A stretch of 64,000 nt of DNA from Agriotes lineatus (taxonomy: Eukaryota > Arthropoda > Insecta > Coleoptera > Elateridae). The stretch covers positions 62,001 through 126,000 of the forward strand of contig CALNHX010003572.1 of NCBI GenBank assembly GCA_940337035.1. Direction: 5' to 3'. Under the pieces are notes generated by a model that did no database searches, was not told the origin of the DNA, and saw only the letters and a program-made list of their open reading frames with translations. Positions 28,593 through 37,699 of the stretch are shown here, piece after piece. Within the stretch, counting starts at the first letter, position 1; each line of letters opens with the position of its first letter. A program made the translations under genes and the position numbers.

Positions 28593-28634
28593 AGAGTGTA
28601 TTGAAGCAGCGAGAGAGTGTATTGAAGCAGCGAA
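28593..28634 (+). promoter_or_regulatory. Two tandem copies of a 21-bp segment at the LINE 5' end
   Basis: AGAGTGTATTGAAGCAGCGA occurs at 28593-28612 and again at 28614-28633, a 21-bp period. It begins at the first base of the element. Promoters of many LINEs of this group are internal and start at the element's first base, so a duplicated 5' segment could be a duplicated transcription-start region, or extra bases added during integration. There is no ATG before ORF1. Confidence 0.7.
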
Positions 28635-28641
28635 GCAGTGC

Positions 28642-28648
28642 AGACGTG
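28642..28648 (+). promoter_or_regulatory. DPE-like element AGACGTG
   Basis: AGACGTG matches the downstream promoter element pattern RGWCGTG described for TATA-less insect promoters, including Jockey and I-type LINEs. If transcription starts at A28614 or A28616, in the second 5' repeat, the motif lies at about +27 to +35, close to the expected +28 to +34. From the first repeat it would be about 21 nt too far. The start site is inferred, not seen. Confidence 0.5.
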
Positions 28649-28689
28649 CGAGTGTGTTTCTCTGTGGTTAGATTAAACAAATAATCAGT

Positions 28690-29628
28690 ATGTCTTTGTG
28701 CGTTAAATGTTCAGAAAATCTGCCACCCGAATCAGATTATGCAAATTGCAAGGAATGTGAAGGAAATTACCATTACCTATGTGCTGGTGTTCGTGAAGTA
28801 AGTTATCGCCACGCTAAAACCACATGGCGTTGCCAGTCATGTAAAAATAAAAATGTTGGTGACATTCAAGAGTCCGTACCAGCTCCTGGTATTGATCTCG
28901 CACTTTTGGCGGCCATAACGTCAGCAGTTAAACAAGCGGTAAAAGAAGAGAACAAGATACTATCAGATAAGTTGAGTAATTTCCAAAAATCCCTTGACTA
29001 CTATAATGACCAGTTTGATGACCTCAAAAAATCCATTGCTGAAAAAGATAAGCAGTTTGAGGAGTGTCTCAGCAAAATGGATATGCTAAACAGCGAGAAT
29101 GTCACGTTAAAAAAAGAAAATGAAAATATGAAGGTTAAAGTTGAAAAACTGGAGCAGTATAGCCGAATAAACTGTATTGAAATCCAAGGTGTCCCCGAAC
29201 CAAAAAACGAAAACGTAATATCAACAGTAATCTCAGTTGGACGAGCTCTGAATTTCAACATTGAATCGACTATGATAGATGCCTGTCATAGATTAAAAGC
29301 CGACATAAGAAATCCGCAAGAACCACGTGGCATTATTGTCAAATTTATAAGTAGGCAACACAAAGATGAAATGATAAAAGCACGAAAAATCAAACGTACG
29401 TTTTCTACTAAGGATATGGACCCCACATGTTCCCCAGGTAAACCAATTTATGTTAACGAATCTTTATCGCCAGCCAACAGAGTGTTATTTGCTAAGTGCC
29501 GCGAATATAAGAAATCGCACGATATAAAATTTTTGTGGATTAAGAACGGTAAACTTCTGATGAGAAAAACTGAAAATAGTCGAGTATATGCTATTAATTC
29601 CAGCGCTGATTTTACAGATGTCCATTAA
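28690..29628 (+). CDS. LINE ORF1 protein: PHD finger, coiled coil, FP-like C-terminal domain
   Basis: 312 aa. The start is the first ATG of the element and has A at -3. Residues 4-51 form a PHD-type zinc finger, C4-x2-C7-x12-C20-x2-C23-x4-H28-x2-C31-x16-C48-x2-C51, with Trp46 two residues before the seventh ligand, as is typical. Residues about 78-157 are rich in Lys, Glu, Leu and Asn and look like a coiled coil, ending in LEQYSRINCIEIQGVPE, the junction motif common in LINE ORF1 proteins. Residues about 160-240 resemble the RNA-binding region (with ACHRLK at 198-203). Residues about 253-302 resemble the C-terminal domain of the baculovirus FP protein family, a known feature of such ORF1s. 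Expected role: multimeric RNA binding and chaperone activity in the retrotransposition particle. What the PHD finger binds is not known. The frame is intact. It overlaps ORF2. Confidence 0.93.
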   Translation: MSLCVKCSENLPPESDYANCKECEGNYHYLCAGVREVSYRHAKTTWRCQSCKNKNVGDIQESVPAPGIDLALLAAITSAVKQAVKEENKILSDKLSNFQKSLDYYNDQFDDLKKSIAEKDKQFEECLSKMDMLNSENVTLKKENENMKVKVEKLEQYSRINCIEIQGVPEPKNENVISTVISVGRALNFNIESTMIDACHRLKADIRNPQEPRGIIVKFISRQHKDEMIKARKIKRTFSTKDMDPTCSPGKPIYVNESLSPANRVLFAKCREYKKSHDIKFLWIKNGKLLMRKTENSRVYAINSSADFTDVH

Positions 29629-32485
29629 TAATAAAACAAATAATTTAAATATTTATTATCAAAACGTTAGAGGTTTGGTTACGAAATGTAACGTATTCAA
29701 GCTTAATTTGGTGTCGACTTTTTCAGAATACGATGTGATTGCTTTGACTGAAACAGGACTCAGCTCAAATATTAATAATAGCGAATTATTTACTGATGAT
29801 TTTATTATATTTAGAAAAGATAGAAACTTTGAAAGAAATAAAACAAAAGGGGGTGGAGTCTTGTTAGCAGTTAAACGCAAGTACAAATGTGTCAGGGTTT
29901 CAAGTTTTGAAACTGCTAATGGTGAAGATGTCTGGATAAAAATGTGGGTGGGTGATATCTCGTTTTATTTATGTTGTGTTTATTTTTCTCCTAGCGATAG
30001 CGACGATTGTTACAGGGTATTTTTTGATTTATTTGATTCAAATTTCTTATTTTCAGAAAAAAATATTTATATTTTTGGGGATTTCAATTTGTACAGCGTT
30101 ACTCCTAAATTATTGGTGGAACAGGAGCAATTCATGGATCTTCATAATCTGATCCAATTTAATGGAATACTAAACGTAAATAACAGAATACTTGATCTGG
30201 TTGTGGCTAGACGGACGGTGCTGGTAGAGAGGTATATTTTACCACTTGTTAGTGAGGATGCTCACCATCCTGCCTTGTTGTGTAAAATTGAATATGTAAA
30301 AATGAATCAGAATCTTCAGCCCGTAAGTTTCTCTAATGCTCAATATAACTTCAATTTTAAAAGAGCAAATTTTCTTCAATTGCATAATGAAATACGTAAC
30401 ATAGACTGGAATTTTGGTGGAACTGCTGATGTTGAAGGTATAGTTAAAATTTTTTATAATAAACTTTACGCTGTCTTAGATAGATGTGTGCCTAGATCTT
30501 CATTTAAGAAAAACAATTGTCCTCCTTGGTTTACTGTTGAAATTAAAAAACTTTTAAGACGAAAGGATAAATACAGAAAACAGCTCAAAAGGCAGGAAAA
30601 TATTTTTACCCGCCAAAATTTCAATTATTTAAGAAGCAAAATAAAAGTTAAAGTCGGAGATGCTTATCGCGATTATGTAAATAACATAGAAAATAATTTG
30701 CAGGGAGACCCCAAATTATTCTGGTCCTTCTTGAAATCGGTTAAAAGATCTAATGCGCTAGATAATATTATGACTTATGATAATAGGTCGCTTGAAACTA
30801 CTAATGATATAGTTAATGCTTTTGCTAGTCATTTCAGCTCAGTTTTTCTAAACACTCCATCCAATTATAACATACATTTTGATCTTGAACCATCCTTGCA
30901 ACGCGAAATATTAAATATTCGATTTATTACTGAGAGTGATGTTAAGGAAGGTTTAAAGGCACTAGCTCCAAAACATTCAGTGGGTCCTGATGGAATACCT
31001 GCTTATATTTATAAAGCATGCTCCGAATACTTTGTTTATCCACTTATGGTCATATTCAACTGTATTCTGCGGACATCTCAGTTCCCGAGTTGCTGGAAAA
31101 TTACTAAAGTGTGTCCAGTGCCAAAGGATGGCAGTAAATATGATTGCAAAAACTATAGACCAATAGCTTTACTTTCAGTACCTTGTAAAATATTTGAAAG
31201 CATTCTGCATAAGTATATTTTTTCTCATGTTAGACCATATATATCTCCATATCAACACGGATTTCTGCCAAAACGTTCCACAATGACTAATCTTTTAAGT
31301 TTTACTCAAACAGTGACTGAATCAATGAGTAAAGGTGACCAAGTAGATACCATTTATACTGACTTTGCAAAAGCGTTTGATACAGTCCATCACGATACCC
31401 TTCTCTATAAACTGCATTTATTTGCTATTTCAAGAAATCTCTTAAAATTATTCACGTCATATCTACCAGAGCGTAAGCAATATGTAGTTTTTCGTGGTTG
31501 TTCATCTATAGAATACCATGCTTCATCCGGGGTTCCACAAGGATCGAATTTGGGGCCGCTACTATTTTTAATCTTAATTAATGACTTGCCGGAATGCATA
31601 AAAAACTCAGAATACCAAATTTTTGCTGATGATTTCAAATTATATAAGTCAATAACAGAAGCTGATGATTGTTTAAAACTACAAGAGGATCTAAATCGTG
31701 TTGTGACATGGAGCAAACAAAATCACCTACATCTAAATATTAAAAAATGTAGTTGCATGTCATATACGCGTAAGCCACAATTCATTGTTTATAGTTATGC
31801 AATTGAAGGAGAGAACTTAGAAAGGGTGACTACTACAAAGGATTTGGGCATTTGGTTTGATGCAAAATTGACATTTAATCACCATATATTCCAATGTGTT
31901 AAAAAGGCTTACCAAATGCTCGGATTTATACTGCGTAATTCAGCAGGATTCAACCAGATATCATCGTTTATTTACTTGTACAATGTGTATGTTAGATGTC
32001 ACTTAGAATACGGTTCCATTATATGGTCTCCCTACTACAATTATCTTAAAAACGAGATAGAAAAAGTGCAAAAAAAATTTCTAAGATTTCTATATTACAA
32101 AGAGCATAGAATATACCCGACTACCAGGCCGTACCTTCTATTACTTAGTGATTTCAACTTTCGAACATTAGAAACTAGAAGATGTGTAAGCGATTCTATA
32201 TGTTTGTATAAAATTGTAAGTTCTCTAATAGATTCACCACAACTGTTGCAGCTCCTTAAATTTAATATACCTTCTTATCAGCATAGGTCAGTTCTAACAT
32301 TTTTTATTCCTGTTATACGAACCAATTATTTGATCAATTCACCTGTATATAGGATGATGCATTTTATAAATTCTTGTGAATACGTGGATATATTTTTTAT
32401 GTCTATAAATCAATTTAAGACACAGATTGTGAAGATCCTTGATGAAACTCAGAGGAGTATACAAGATCAAAATGTATATGGTTAA
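29618..32485 (+). CDS. LINE ORF2 protein: APE endonuclease and reverse transcriptase
   Basis: About 955 aa from ATG 29618. An upstream in-frame ATG at 29588 would add 10 residues. Neither has a strong context; I prefer 29618 because it sits 6 nt before the ORF1 stop codon, suiting termination-reinitiation. Residue numbers here count from 29588. The APE endonuclease spans about 20-235: QNVRG (Asn26), LTET (Glu55), GDFN (Asp165, Asn167), DLVVA (Asp203) and SEDAHHP (222-228). The reverse transcriptase spans about 460-770: GPDGIP (466-471), KNYRPIALLS, YQHGFLPKRST, YTDFAKAFD with catalytic Asp592, SSGVPQGSNLGPLLF and FADD with Asp681 and Asp682. TTKDLGIWFD begins the thumb. No RNase H motif follows, and the C-terminal part (about 770-965) is uncharacterised. 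The protein should nick target DNA and prime cDNA synthesis on element RNA. No stops or frameshifts, so the copy may be active. GDFN is followed by LY where Pro is common. Confidence 0.95.
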   Translation: MSINNKTNNLNIYYQNVRGLVTKCNVFKLNLVSTFSEYDVIALTETGLSSNINNSELFTDDFIIFRKDRNFERNKTKGGGVLLAVKRKYKCVRVSSFETANGEDVWIKMWVGDISFYLCCVYFSPSDSDDCYRVFFDLFDSNFLFSEKNIYIFGDFNLYSVTPKLLVEQEQFMDLHNLIQFNGILNVNNRILDLVVARRTVLVERYILPLVSEDAHHPALLCKIEYVKMNQNLQPVSFSNAQYNFNFKRANFLQLHNEIRNIDWNFGGTADVEGIVKIFYNKLYAVLDRCVPRSSFKKNNCPPWFTVEIKKLLRRKDKYRKQLKRQENIFTRQNFNYLRSKIKVKVGDAYRDYVNNIENNLQGDPKLFWSFLKSVKRSNALDNIMTYDNRSLETTNDIVNAFASHFSSVFLNTPSNYNIHFDLEPSLQREILNIRFITESDVKEGLKALAPKHSVGPDGIPAYIYKACSEYFVYPLMVIFNCILRTSQFPSCWKITKVCPVPKDGSKYDCKNYRPIALLSVPCKIFESILHKYIFSHVRPYISPYQHGFLPKRSTMTNLLSFTQTVTESMSKGDQVDTIYTDFAKAFDTVHHDTLLYKLHLFAISRNLLKLFTSYLPERKQYVVFRGCSSIEYHASSGVPQGSNLGPLLFLILINDLPECIKNSEYQIFADDFKLYKSITEADDCLKLQEDLNRVVTWSKQNHLHLNIKKCSCMSYTRKPQFIVYSYAIEGENLERVTTTKDLGIWFDAKLTFNHHIFQCVKKAYQMLGFILRNSAGFNQISSFIYLYNVYVRCHLEYGSIIWSPYYNYLKNEIEKVQKKFLRFLYYKEHRIYPTTRPYLLLLSDFNFRTLETRRCVSDSICLYKIVSSLIDSPQLLQLLKFNIPSYQHRSVLTFFIPVIRTNYLINSPVYRMMHFINSCEYVDIFFMSINQFKTQIVKILDETQRSIQDQNVYG

Positions 32486-32624
32486 GTTATATTATGTTAA
32501 TGAGATGATTGCTTGCTTATTTTCTAATTGTATAATTTATCATTTTTAATATCTTGTCATTGTCTGCATATGTATCATTGTTGATTGTTGCTTGTTATTG
32601 GGCTTCGGCCTGTTAGCGACATAT
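32486..32624 (+). other. LINE 3' untranslated region
   Basis: AT-rich, about 140 nt between the ORF2 stop and the tail. The only clear structure is the hairpin at 32600-32611. In this superfamily the reverse transcriptase recognises the 3' end of its RNA, so this region plus tail is the likely recognition site. Confidence 0.8.
32600..32611 (+). promoter_or_regulatory. 3' hairpin with UUCG tetraloop
   Basis: GGGCTTCGGCCT can fold as a stem GGC/GCC plus a G-U pair, closed by a UUCG tetraloop, which is unusually stable. It lies about 14 nt upstream of the TAAA tail. A role in ORF2 recognition of the RNA 3' end is inferred from position only. Confidence 0.6.
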
Positions 32625-32644
32625 TAAATAAATAAATAAATAAA
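32625..32644 (+). repeat. LINE 3' tail, (TAAA)5
   Basis: Five TAAA units close the element, followed by TATGTCCCTAAC of the satellite. Short simple-repeat tails instead of poly(A) are typical of CR1-like LINEs and mark the site where reverse transcription began. Confidence 0.9.
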
Positions 32645-32648
32645 TATG
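32644..32648 (+). repeat. Target-site duplication ATATG, 3' side
   Basis: Matches ATATG at 28588-28592. The next bases, TCCCTAACGTCCC, continue the satellite in the correct register. The first A may belong to the tail. Confidence 0.78.
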
Positions 32649-33322
32649 TCCCTAACGTCCCAGACGTCAAAGCTGTCCCGTATGTCCCTAACGTTCCAGA
32701 CGTCCCAGACGTCCTAGATGTCCCATATGTCCCTAACGTCCCAGACGTCCCAGATGTCCCATATGTCCCATATGTCCCTAATGTCCCATTTGTCCCAGAT
32801 GTCCCATATGTCCCATATGTCCCTAATGTCCCAGGCGTCCTAAATGTCTCATATGTCCTTAATGTCCCAGATGTCCCAGACGTCCTAGATGGCCCATATG
32901 TCTATAACGTCCCAGACTTCCCAGCTGTCCCGTATGTCCCTAACGTTCCAGACGTCCCATATGTCAATAACGTCCCAGACGTCCTAGATGTCCTATACGT
33001 CCCTAACGTCTTAGACGTCCCAAACGTCCCAGATGTCCCATATGTCCCATATGTCCCTAATGTTCCATTCGTCCCAGATGTCCCATACGTCCCATATGTC
33101 CCTAATGTGACAGGCTTTCTAAATGTTCGATATGTCCCTAACGTCCAAGACGTCCTAAATGTCCCATATGTCCCTAACGTCCCAGACGTCCCAGCTGTCC
33201 CGTATGTCCCTAACGTCCCAGACATCCCAGACGGCCTAGATGTCCCATAAGTCCCTAACGTCCCAGACGTCCCAGATGTCCCATACGTCCCATACGTCCC
33301 TAATGTCCCAGGCTTCCTAAAT
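32645..33322 (+). repeat. 9-bp satellite array, right-hand remnant with degenerate units
   Basis: Same satellite and orientation as the main block, about 75 units. It carries more odd units than the interior: GTCAAAGCT near 32667, GACTTCCCAG near 32914, GTGACAGGC near 33109, TTCGATATG near 33127 and GTCCAAGAC. It ends abruptly at GGCTTCCTAAAT, where the 274-bp satellite begins. No gene is seen. Confidence 0.93.
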
Positions 33323-33330
33323 AGGTGTTC
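33315..33330. other. Junction between two unrelated satellite arrays
   Basis: TTCCTAAAT belongs to the 9-bp satellite and ATAGGTGTTC to the 274-bp satellite, whose monomers read TTTATAGGTGTTC. Only the AT at 33321-33322 is shared. No insertion, linker or mobile element separates the arrays. This fits a join by end joining or microhomology, with the second array starting at that phase of its monomer. Confidence 0.9.
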
Positions 33331-34689
33331 AGATCACTTAAATTGTTCTCTAACTTAAACAAAATCACGAATTGTTTGTATACAGAATGTTTGAATTTTT
33401 TTTCGATTGGATTCATATTGAATCACACCTAAGCGTGCCTAGAAGCCTTTGTAAGTGCTAATATGATGTTTTCAACCAGTTTGAAAGCAGTATGTGACAC
33501 TGCGCGATTCTTTGGGTGTACTAATTATTTATTTAAGCAGCAGTTTTAGCGTTTCGGTTGAAGTTAGGCTATTATACACTGCTAGCTAGGTTTATAGTCG
33601 TTCAGAACCTTTAAATTGCTCTCTAACTTTAACAAAATAACGAATTAATTGAATACAGAATGTTTGAATTTTTCGTTCGATTGGATTCATATTGAATCAC
33701 ACCTAAGCGTGCCTAGCAGCCTTTGTAAGTGCTAATATGAGGTCTTCATCTAGTTTGAATGCAATATGTGACACTGCGCGATGCTTTCGGTGTACTAATT
33801 ATTTATTTAAGCAGCAGTTTTAGCGTTTCGGTTGCAGTTATGCTATTATACACAGCTAGCTAAGTTTATTGGTGTTCAGAACCCTTAAATTGCTCTCTAA
33901 CTTAAACATAATAACGAATTATTTGAATACAGCTTGTTTGTATTCTTTTATGATTGGATTCATATTGAATCACACCTAAGCGTGCCTAGAAGCCTTCGTA
34001 AGTGCTAATATGAGGTTTTCATCCAGTTTGAAAGCAATATGTGTGCGAGATGCTTTTGGTGTACTTATTATTCATTTAAACAGCACTTTTAGCCTTTCGG
34101 TAGCAGTTAGGCTATTATACACAGCTAGCATTGTTTATAGGAATTCAGAACCCTTAAATTGCTCTCTAACTTAAACAAAATAACGAATTATTTGAATACA
34201 GAATGTTTGAATTTTTCTTTCGATTGGATTCATATTGAATCACACCTAAGCGTGCCTAGAAGCTTTCGTAAGCGCTAATATAAGGTTTTCATCCAGTTTG
34301 AACGCAATATGTGACTCTGCGAGATGCTTTCGGTGTACTAATTATTTATTTAAGCGGTACTTTTAGCGTTTCGGTTGCAGTTAGGCTATTATAAACAGCT
34401 AGCTAAGTTTATAGGTGTTCAGAACCCTTAAATTGCTCTATAACTTAAACAAAATAACGAATTATTTGAATACAGAGTGTTTGAATCTTTCTTTCGATTG
34501 GATTCATATTGAATCACACCTAAGCGTGCATAGAAGCCTTCGTAAGCGCTAATATGAGGTTTTCATCCAGTTTGAACGTAATATGTGACTCTGCGAGATG
34601 CTTTCGGTGTACTAATTATTTTTTTAAGCAGCACTTTAAGCGTTTCGGTTGCAGTTAGGCTATTATACACAGCTAGCTAAGTTTATAGG

Positions 34690-34700
34690 GGTTCAAATCC
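34690..34700 (+). promoter_or_regulatory. Pol III B-box-like sequence in a satellite monomer
   Basis: GGTTCAAATCC fits the B-box pattern GGTTCRANTCC and is followed 60 nt later by TTTTT (34760-34764), a possible Pol III terminator. The same 11-mer is at 39340-39350, and GGTTCAGATCC is at 62060 and 63155. Most monomers carry GTGTTCAGAACCC instead, a poor match. I find no A box at normal spacing, so function is doubtful. Confidence 0.2.
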
Positions 34701-37699
34701 CTTAAATTGCTCTCTAACTTAAACAAAATAACGAATTATTTGAATAGACAATGTTTGAATTTTTGTTTCGATTGTATTCACATTGAAACACACCTAAGCG
34801 TGCCTAGAAGCTTTCGTAAGTGCTAATATGAGATTTTCAACCTGTTCGAATGCAATATGTGACGTTGCGAGATGCTTTTGGAGTACTTATTATTCATTTA
34901 AGTAGCACTTTTAGCGTTTCGGTTGCAGTTAGGCTATTATACAAAGCTAGCTAAGTTTATAGTTGTTCAGAACCCTTAAATTGCCCTCTAACATAAACAA
35001 AATAACGAATTATTTGAATACAGAATGTTTGAATTTTTCTTTCGTTTGGATTCATATTGAATCACACCTAAGCGTGCCTAGAAGCCTTTGTAATGCAAAT
35101 ATGAGGTTTTCGTCCAGCTTGAACGCAATATGTGACTCTGCGAGATGCTTTTGGTGTACTAATTATTTATTTAAGCATTACTTTTAGCGTTTCGGTTGCA
35201 GTTAGGCTATTATACACAGCTAGCTAAGTTTATAGGTGTTCAGAACCCTTAAATTGCCCTCTAACATAAACAAAATAACGACTCATTTGGATACAGAATG
35301 TTTAAATTTTTGTTTTGATTGGATTCATATTGAAACACACTTAAGCGTGCCTAGAAGCCTTGGTAAGTGGTAATATGAGGTTTTCAACCTGTTAGAATGC
35401 AATATGTGACGTTGCGAGATGCTTTTGGTGTAATTATTATTCATTTATGCAGCACTTTTAGCGTTTCGGTTGCAGTTAGGCTCTTATACACAGCTAGCTA
35501 AGTTTATAGTTGTTCAGAACCCTTAAATTGCCCTCTAACATAAACAAAATAACGAATCATTTGAATACAGAATGTTTAAATTTTTGTTTCGATTGGACTT
35601 ATATTGAAACACACCTAAGCGTGCCTAGAAGCCTTCGTAAGTGCTAATATGAGGTTTTCATCCAGTTTGAATGAAATATGTGACACTATGCTTTCGGTGT
35701 ATTCATTATTTATTTAAGCAGCACTTTTAGCGTTTCGGTTGCAGTTAGGCTATTATACACAGTTAGTAAAGTTTATAGGTGTTCAGAACCCTTAAATTGC
35801 TCTCTAACTTAAACAAAATAACGAATTATTTGAATACAAAATGTTTGAATTTTTTTTTCGATTGGATTCATATTGAATCACACTTAAGCGTGCATAGAAG
35901 CCTTCGTAAGTGCTAATATGTGGTTTTCAACCTGTTAGAATGCAGTATGCGACCTTGCGAGTGGCTTTTGGTGTACTTATTATTTATTTAAGCAGCACTT
36001 TTAGCGTTTCGGTTGCAGTTAGGCTATTATACACAGTTAGTAAAGTTTATAGGTGTTCAGAACCCTTAAATTGCTCTCTAACTTAAACAAAATAACGAAT
36101 TATTTGAATACAGAATGTTTGAATTTTTCTTTCGATTGGATTCATATTGAATCACACTTAAGCGTGCATAGAAGCCTTCGTAAGTGCTACTATAAGGTTT
36201 TCAACCTGTTTGAATGCAATATGTGACGTTGCAAGATGCTTTTGGTGTACTTATTATTCATTTAAACAGCACTTTTAGCGTTTCGGTTGTAGTTAGGCTA
36301 TTATACACAGCTAGCTAAGTTTATAGGTGTTCAGAACACTTAAATTGCCCTCTAACATAAACAAAATAACGAATCATTTGAATACAGGATGTTTGAATTT
36401 TTGTTTCGATTGGATTCATATTGAATCACACCTAAGCGTGCCTAGAAGCCTTCGTAAGTGCTACTATAAGGTTTTCAACCTGTTTGAATGCAATATGTGA
36501 CGTTGCAAGATGCTTTTGGTGTACTTATTATTCATTTAAACAGCACTTTTAGCGTTTCGGTTGCAGTTAGGCTATTATACACAGCTAGCTAAGTTTATAG
36601 GTGTTCAGAACCCTTAAATTGCCCTCTAACATAAACAAAATAACGAAGCAATTGAATACAGGATGTTTGAATTTTTGTTTCGATTGGATTCATATTGAAT
36701 CACACCTAAGCGTGCCTAGAAGCCTTCGTAAGTGCTAATATGAGGTGTTCAACCTGTTTGAATGCAATATGTGACTTTGCGAGGTGCTTTTGGTGTACTT
36801 ATTATTCTTTTAAGCAGCACTTTTAGCGTTTCGGTTGCAGTTAGGCTATTATACACAGCTAGCTAGGTTTATAGGTGTTCAGAACCCTTAAATTTTTTTC
36901 TAACTTAAACAAAATATCGAATTATTTGAATACAGAATGTTTGAATTTTTCTTTCGATTGGATTCATATTGAATCACACTTAAGAGTGCATAGAAGCCTT
37001 CGTAAGTGCTAATATGAAGTTTTCATCCAGTTTGAACGCAATATGTGACTCTGCGAGATGCTTTTGGTGTACTTATTATTCATTTAAGCAGCACTTTCAG
37101 CGTTTCGGTTTCAGTTAGGCTATTATACACAGCTAGCTAAGTTTATAGGTGTTCAGAACCCTTAAATTGCTCTCTAACTTAAACAAAATAACGAATTATT
37201 TGAAAACAGAATGTTTGAATTTTTCTTTCGATTGGATTCATTTTGAATCACATCTAAGCGTGCATAGAAGCCTTCGTAAGCGCTAATATGAGGTTTTCAT
37301 TCAGTTTGAACGCAATATGTGACTCTGCGAGATGATTTCGGTGTACTAATTATTTATTTAAGCAGCACTTTTAGCGTTTCGGTTGCAGTTAGGCTATTAT
37401 ACACAGCTAGCTAAGTTTATAGGTGTTCAGATCCCTTAAATTGCTCTCTAACTTAAACAAAATAACGAATTATTGGAATACAGGATGTTTGAATTTTTGT
37501 TTCGATTGGATTCACATTGAAACACACCTAAGCGTGCCTAGAAGCTTTCGTAAGTGCTAATATGAGATTTTCAACCTGTTCGAATGCAATTTGTGACGTT
37601 GCGAGATATTTTTGGTGTACTTATTATTCATTTAAGCAGCACTTTTAGCGTTTCGGTTGCAGTTAGGCTATTATACACTGCTAGCTAAGTTTATAGGTG

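Larger units (their letters stand above)
28593..32644 (+). mobile_element. Full-length non-LTR retrotransposon (LINE), Jockey/CR1 superfamily
   Basis: A 4.05-kb element interrupts the 9-bp satellite. In order it has a 97-nt 5' UTR, ORF1 (PHD finger, coiled coil, FP-like domain), ORF2 (APE endonuclease and reverse transcriptase, no RNase H), a 3' UTR of about 140 nt with a UUCG hairpin, and a (TAAA)5 tail. Both ORFs are open throughout. Flanking ATATG repeats and exact restoration of the satellite register support insertion by target-primed reverse transcription. The APE-RT layout without RNase H fits the Jockey/CR1 group; the short TAAA tail leans toward CR1-like clades and the DPE-like promoter toward Jockey. 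Clade cannot be settled without a phylogeny. Base composition (AT-rich) differs sharply from the flanking satellite. Confidence 0.95.

Noticed and set aside
23003..28684. A giant Val-Pro-X repeat protein of 1,893 aa (and similar frames at 1883-3364, 4249-5589, 7678-11052, 13141-16983 and 18027-20879), possibly elastin- or silk-like
   Set aside because: The frame follows from a 9-bp unit without stops. It begins at GTG with no in-frame ATG that I can see. The largest one ends inside a LINE 5' UTR, homologous blocks break the frame with 1-bp indels, and long frames are open on both strands. No signal peptide, intron or unique terminal domain is visible.
29400..29600. Viral gene, because the ORF1 C-terminus resembles the baculovirus FP family
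   Set aside because: That domain is well known in LINE ORF1 proteins, and the element is a complete LINE with an APE-RT ORF2.
29001..31716. Short antisense and alternative frames within the LINE
   Set aside because: Shadows of ORF1 and ORF2, which have clear domains on the + strand.
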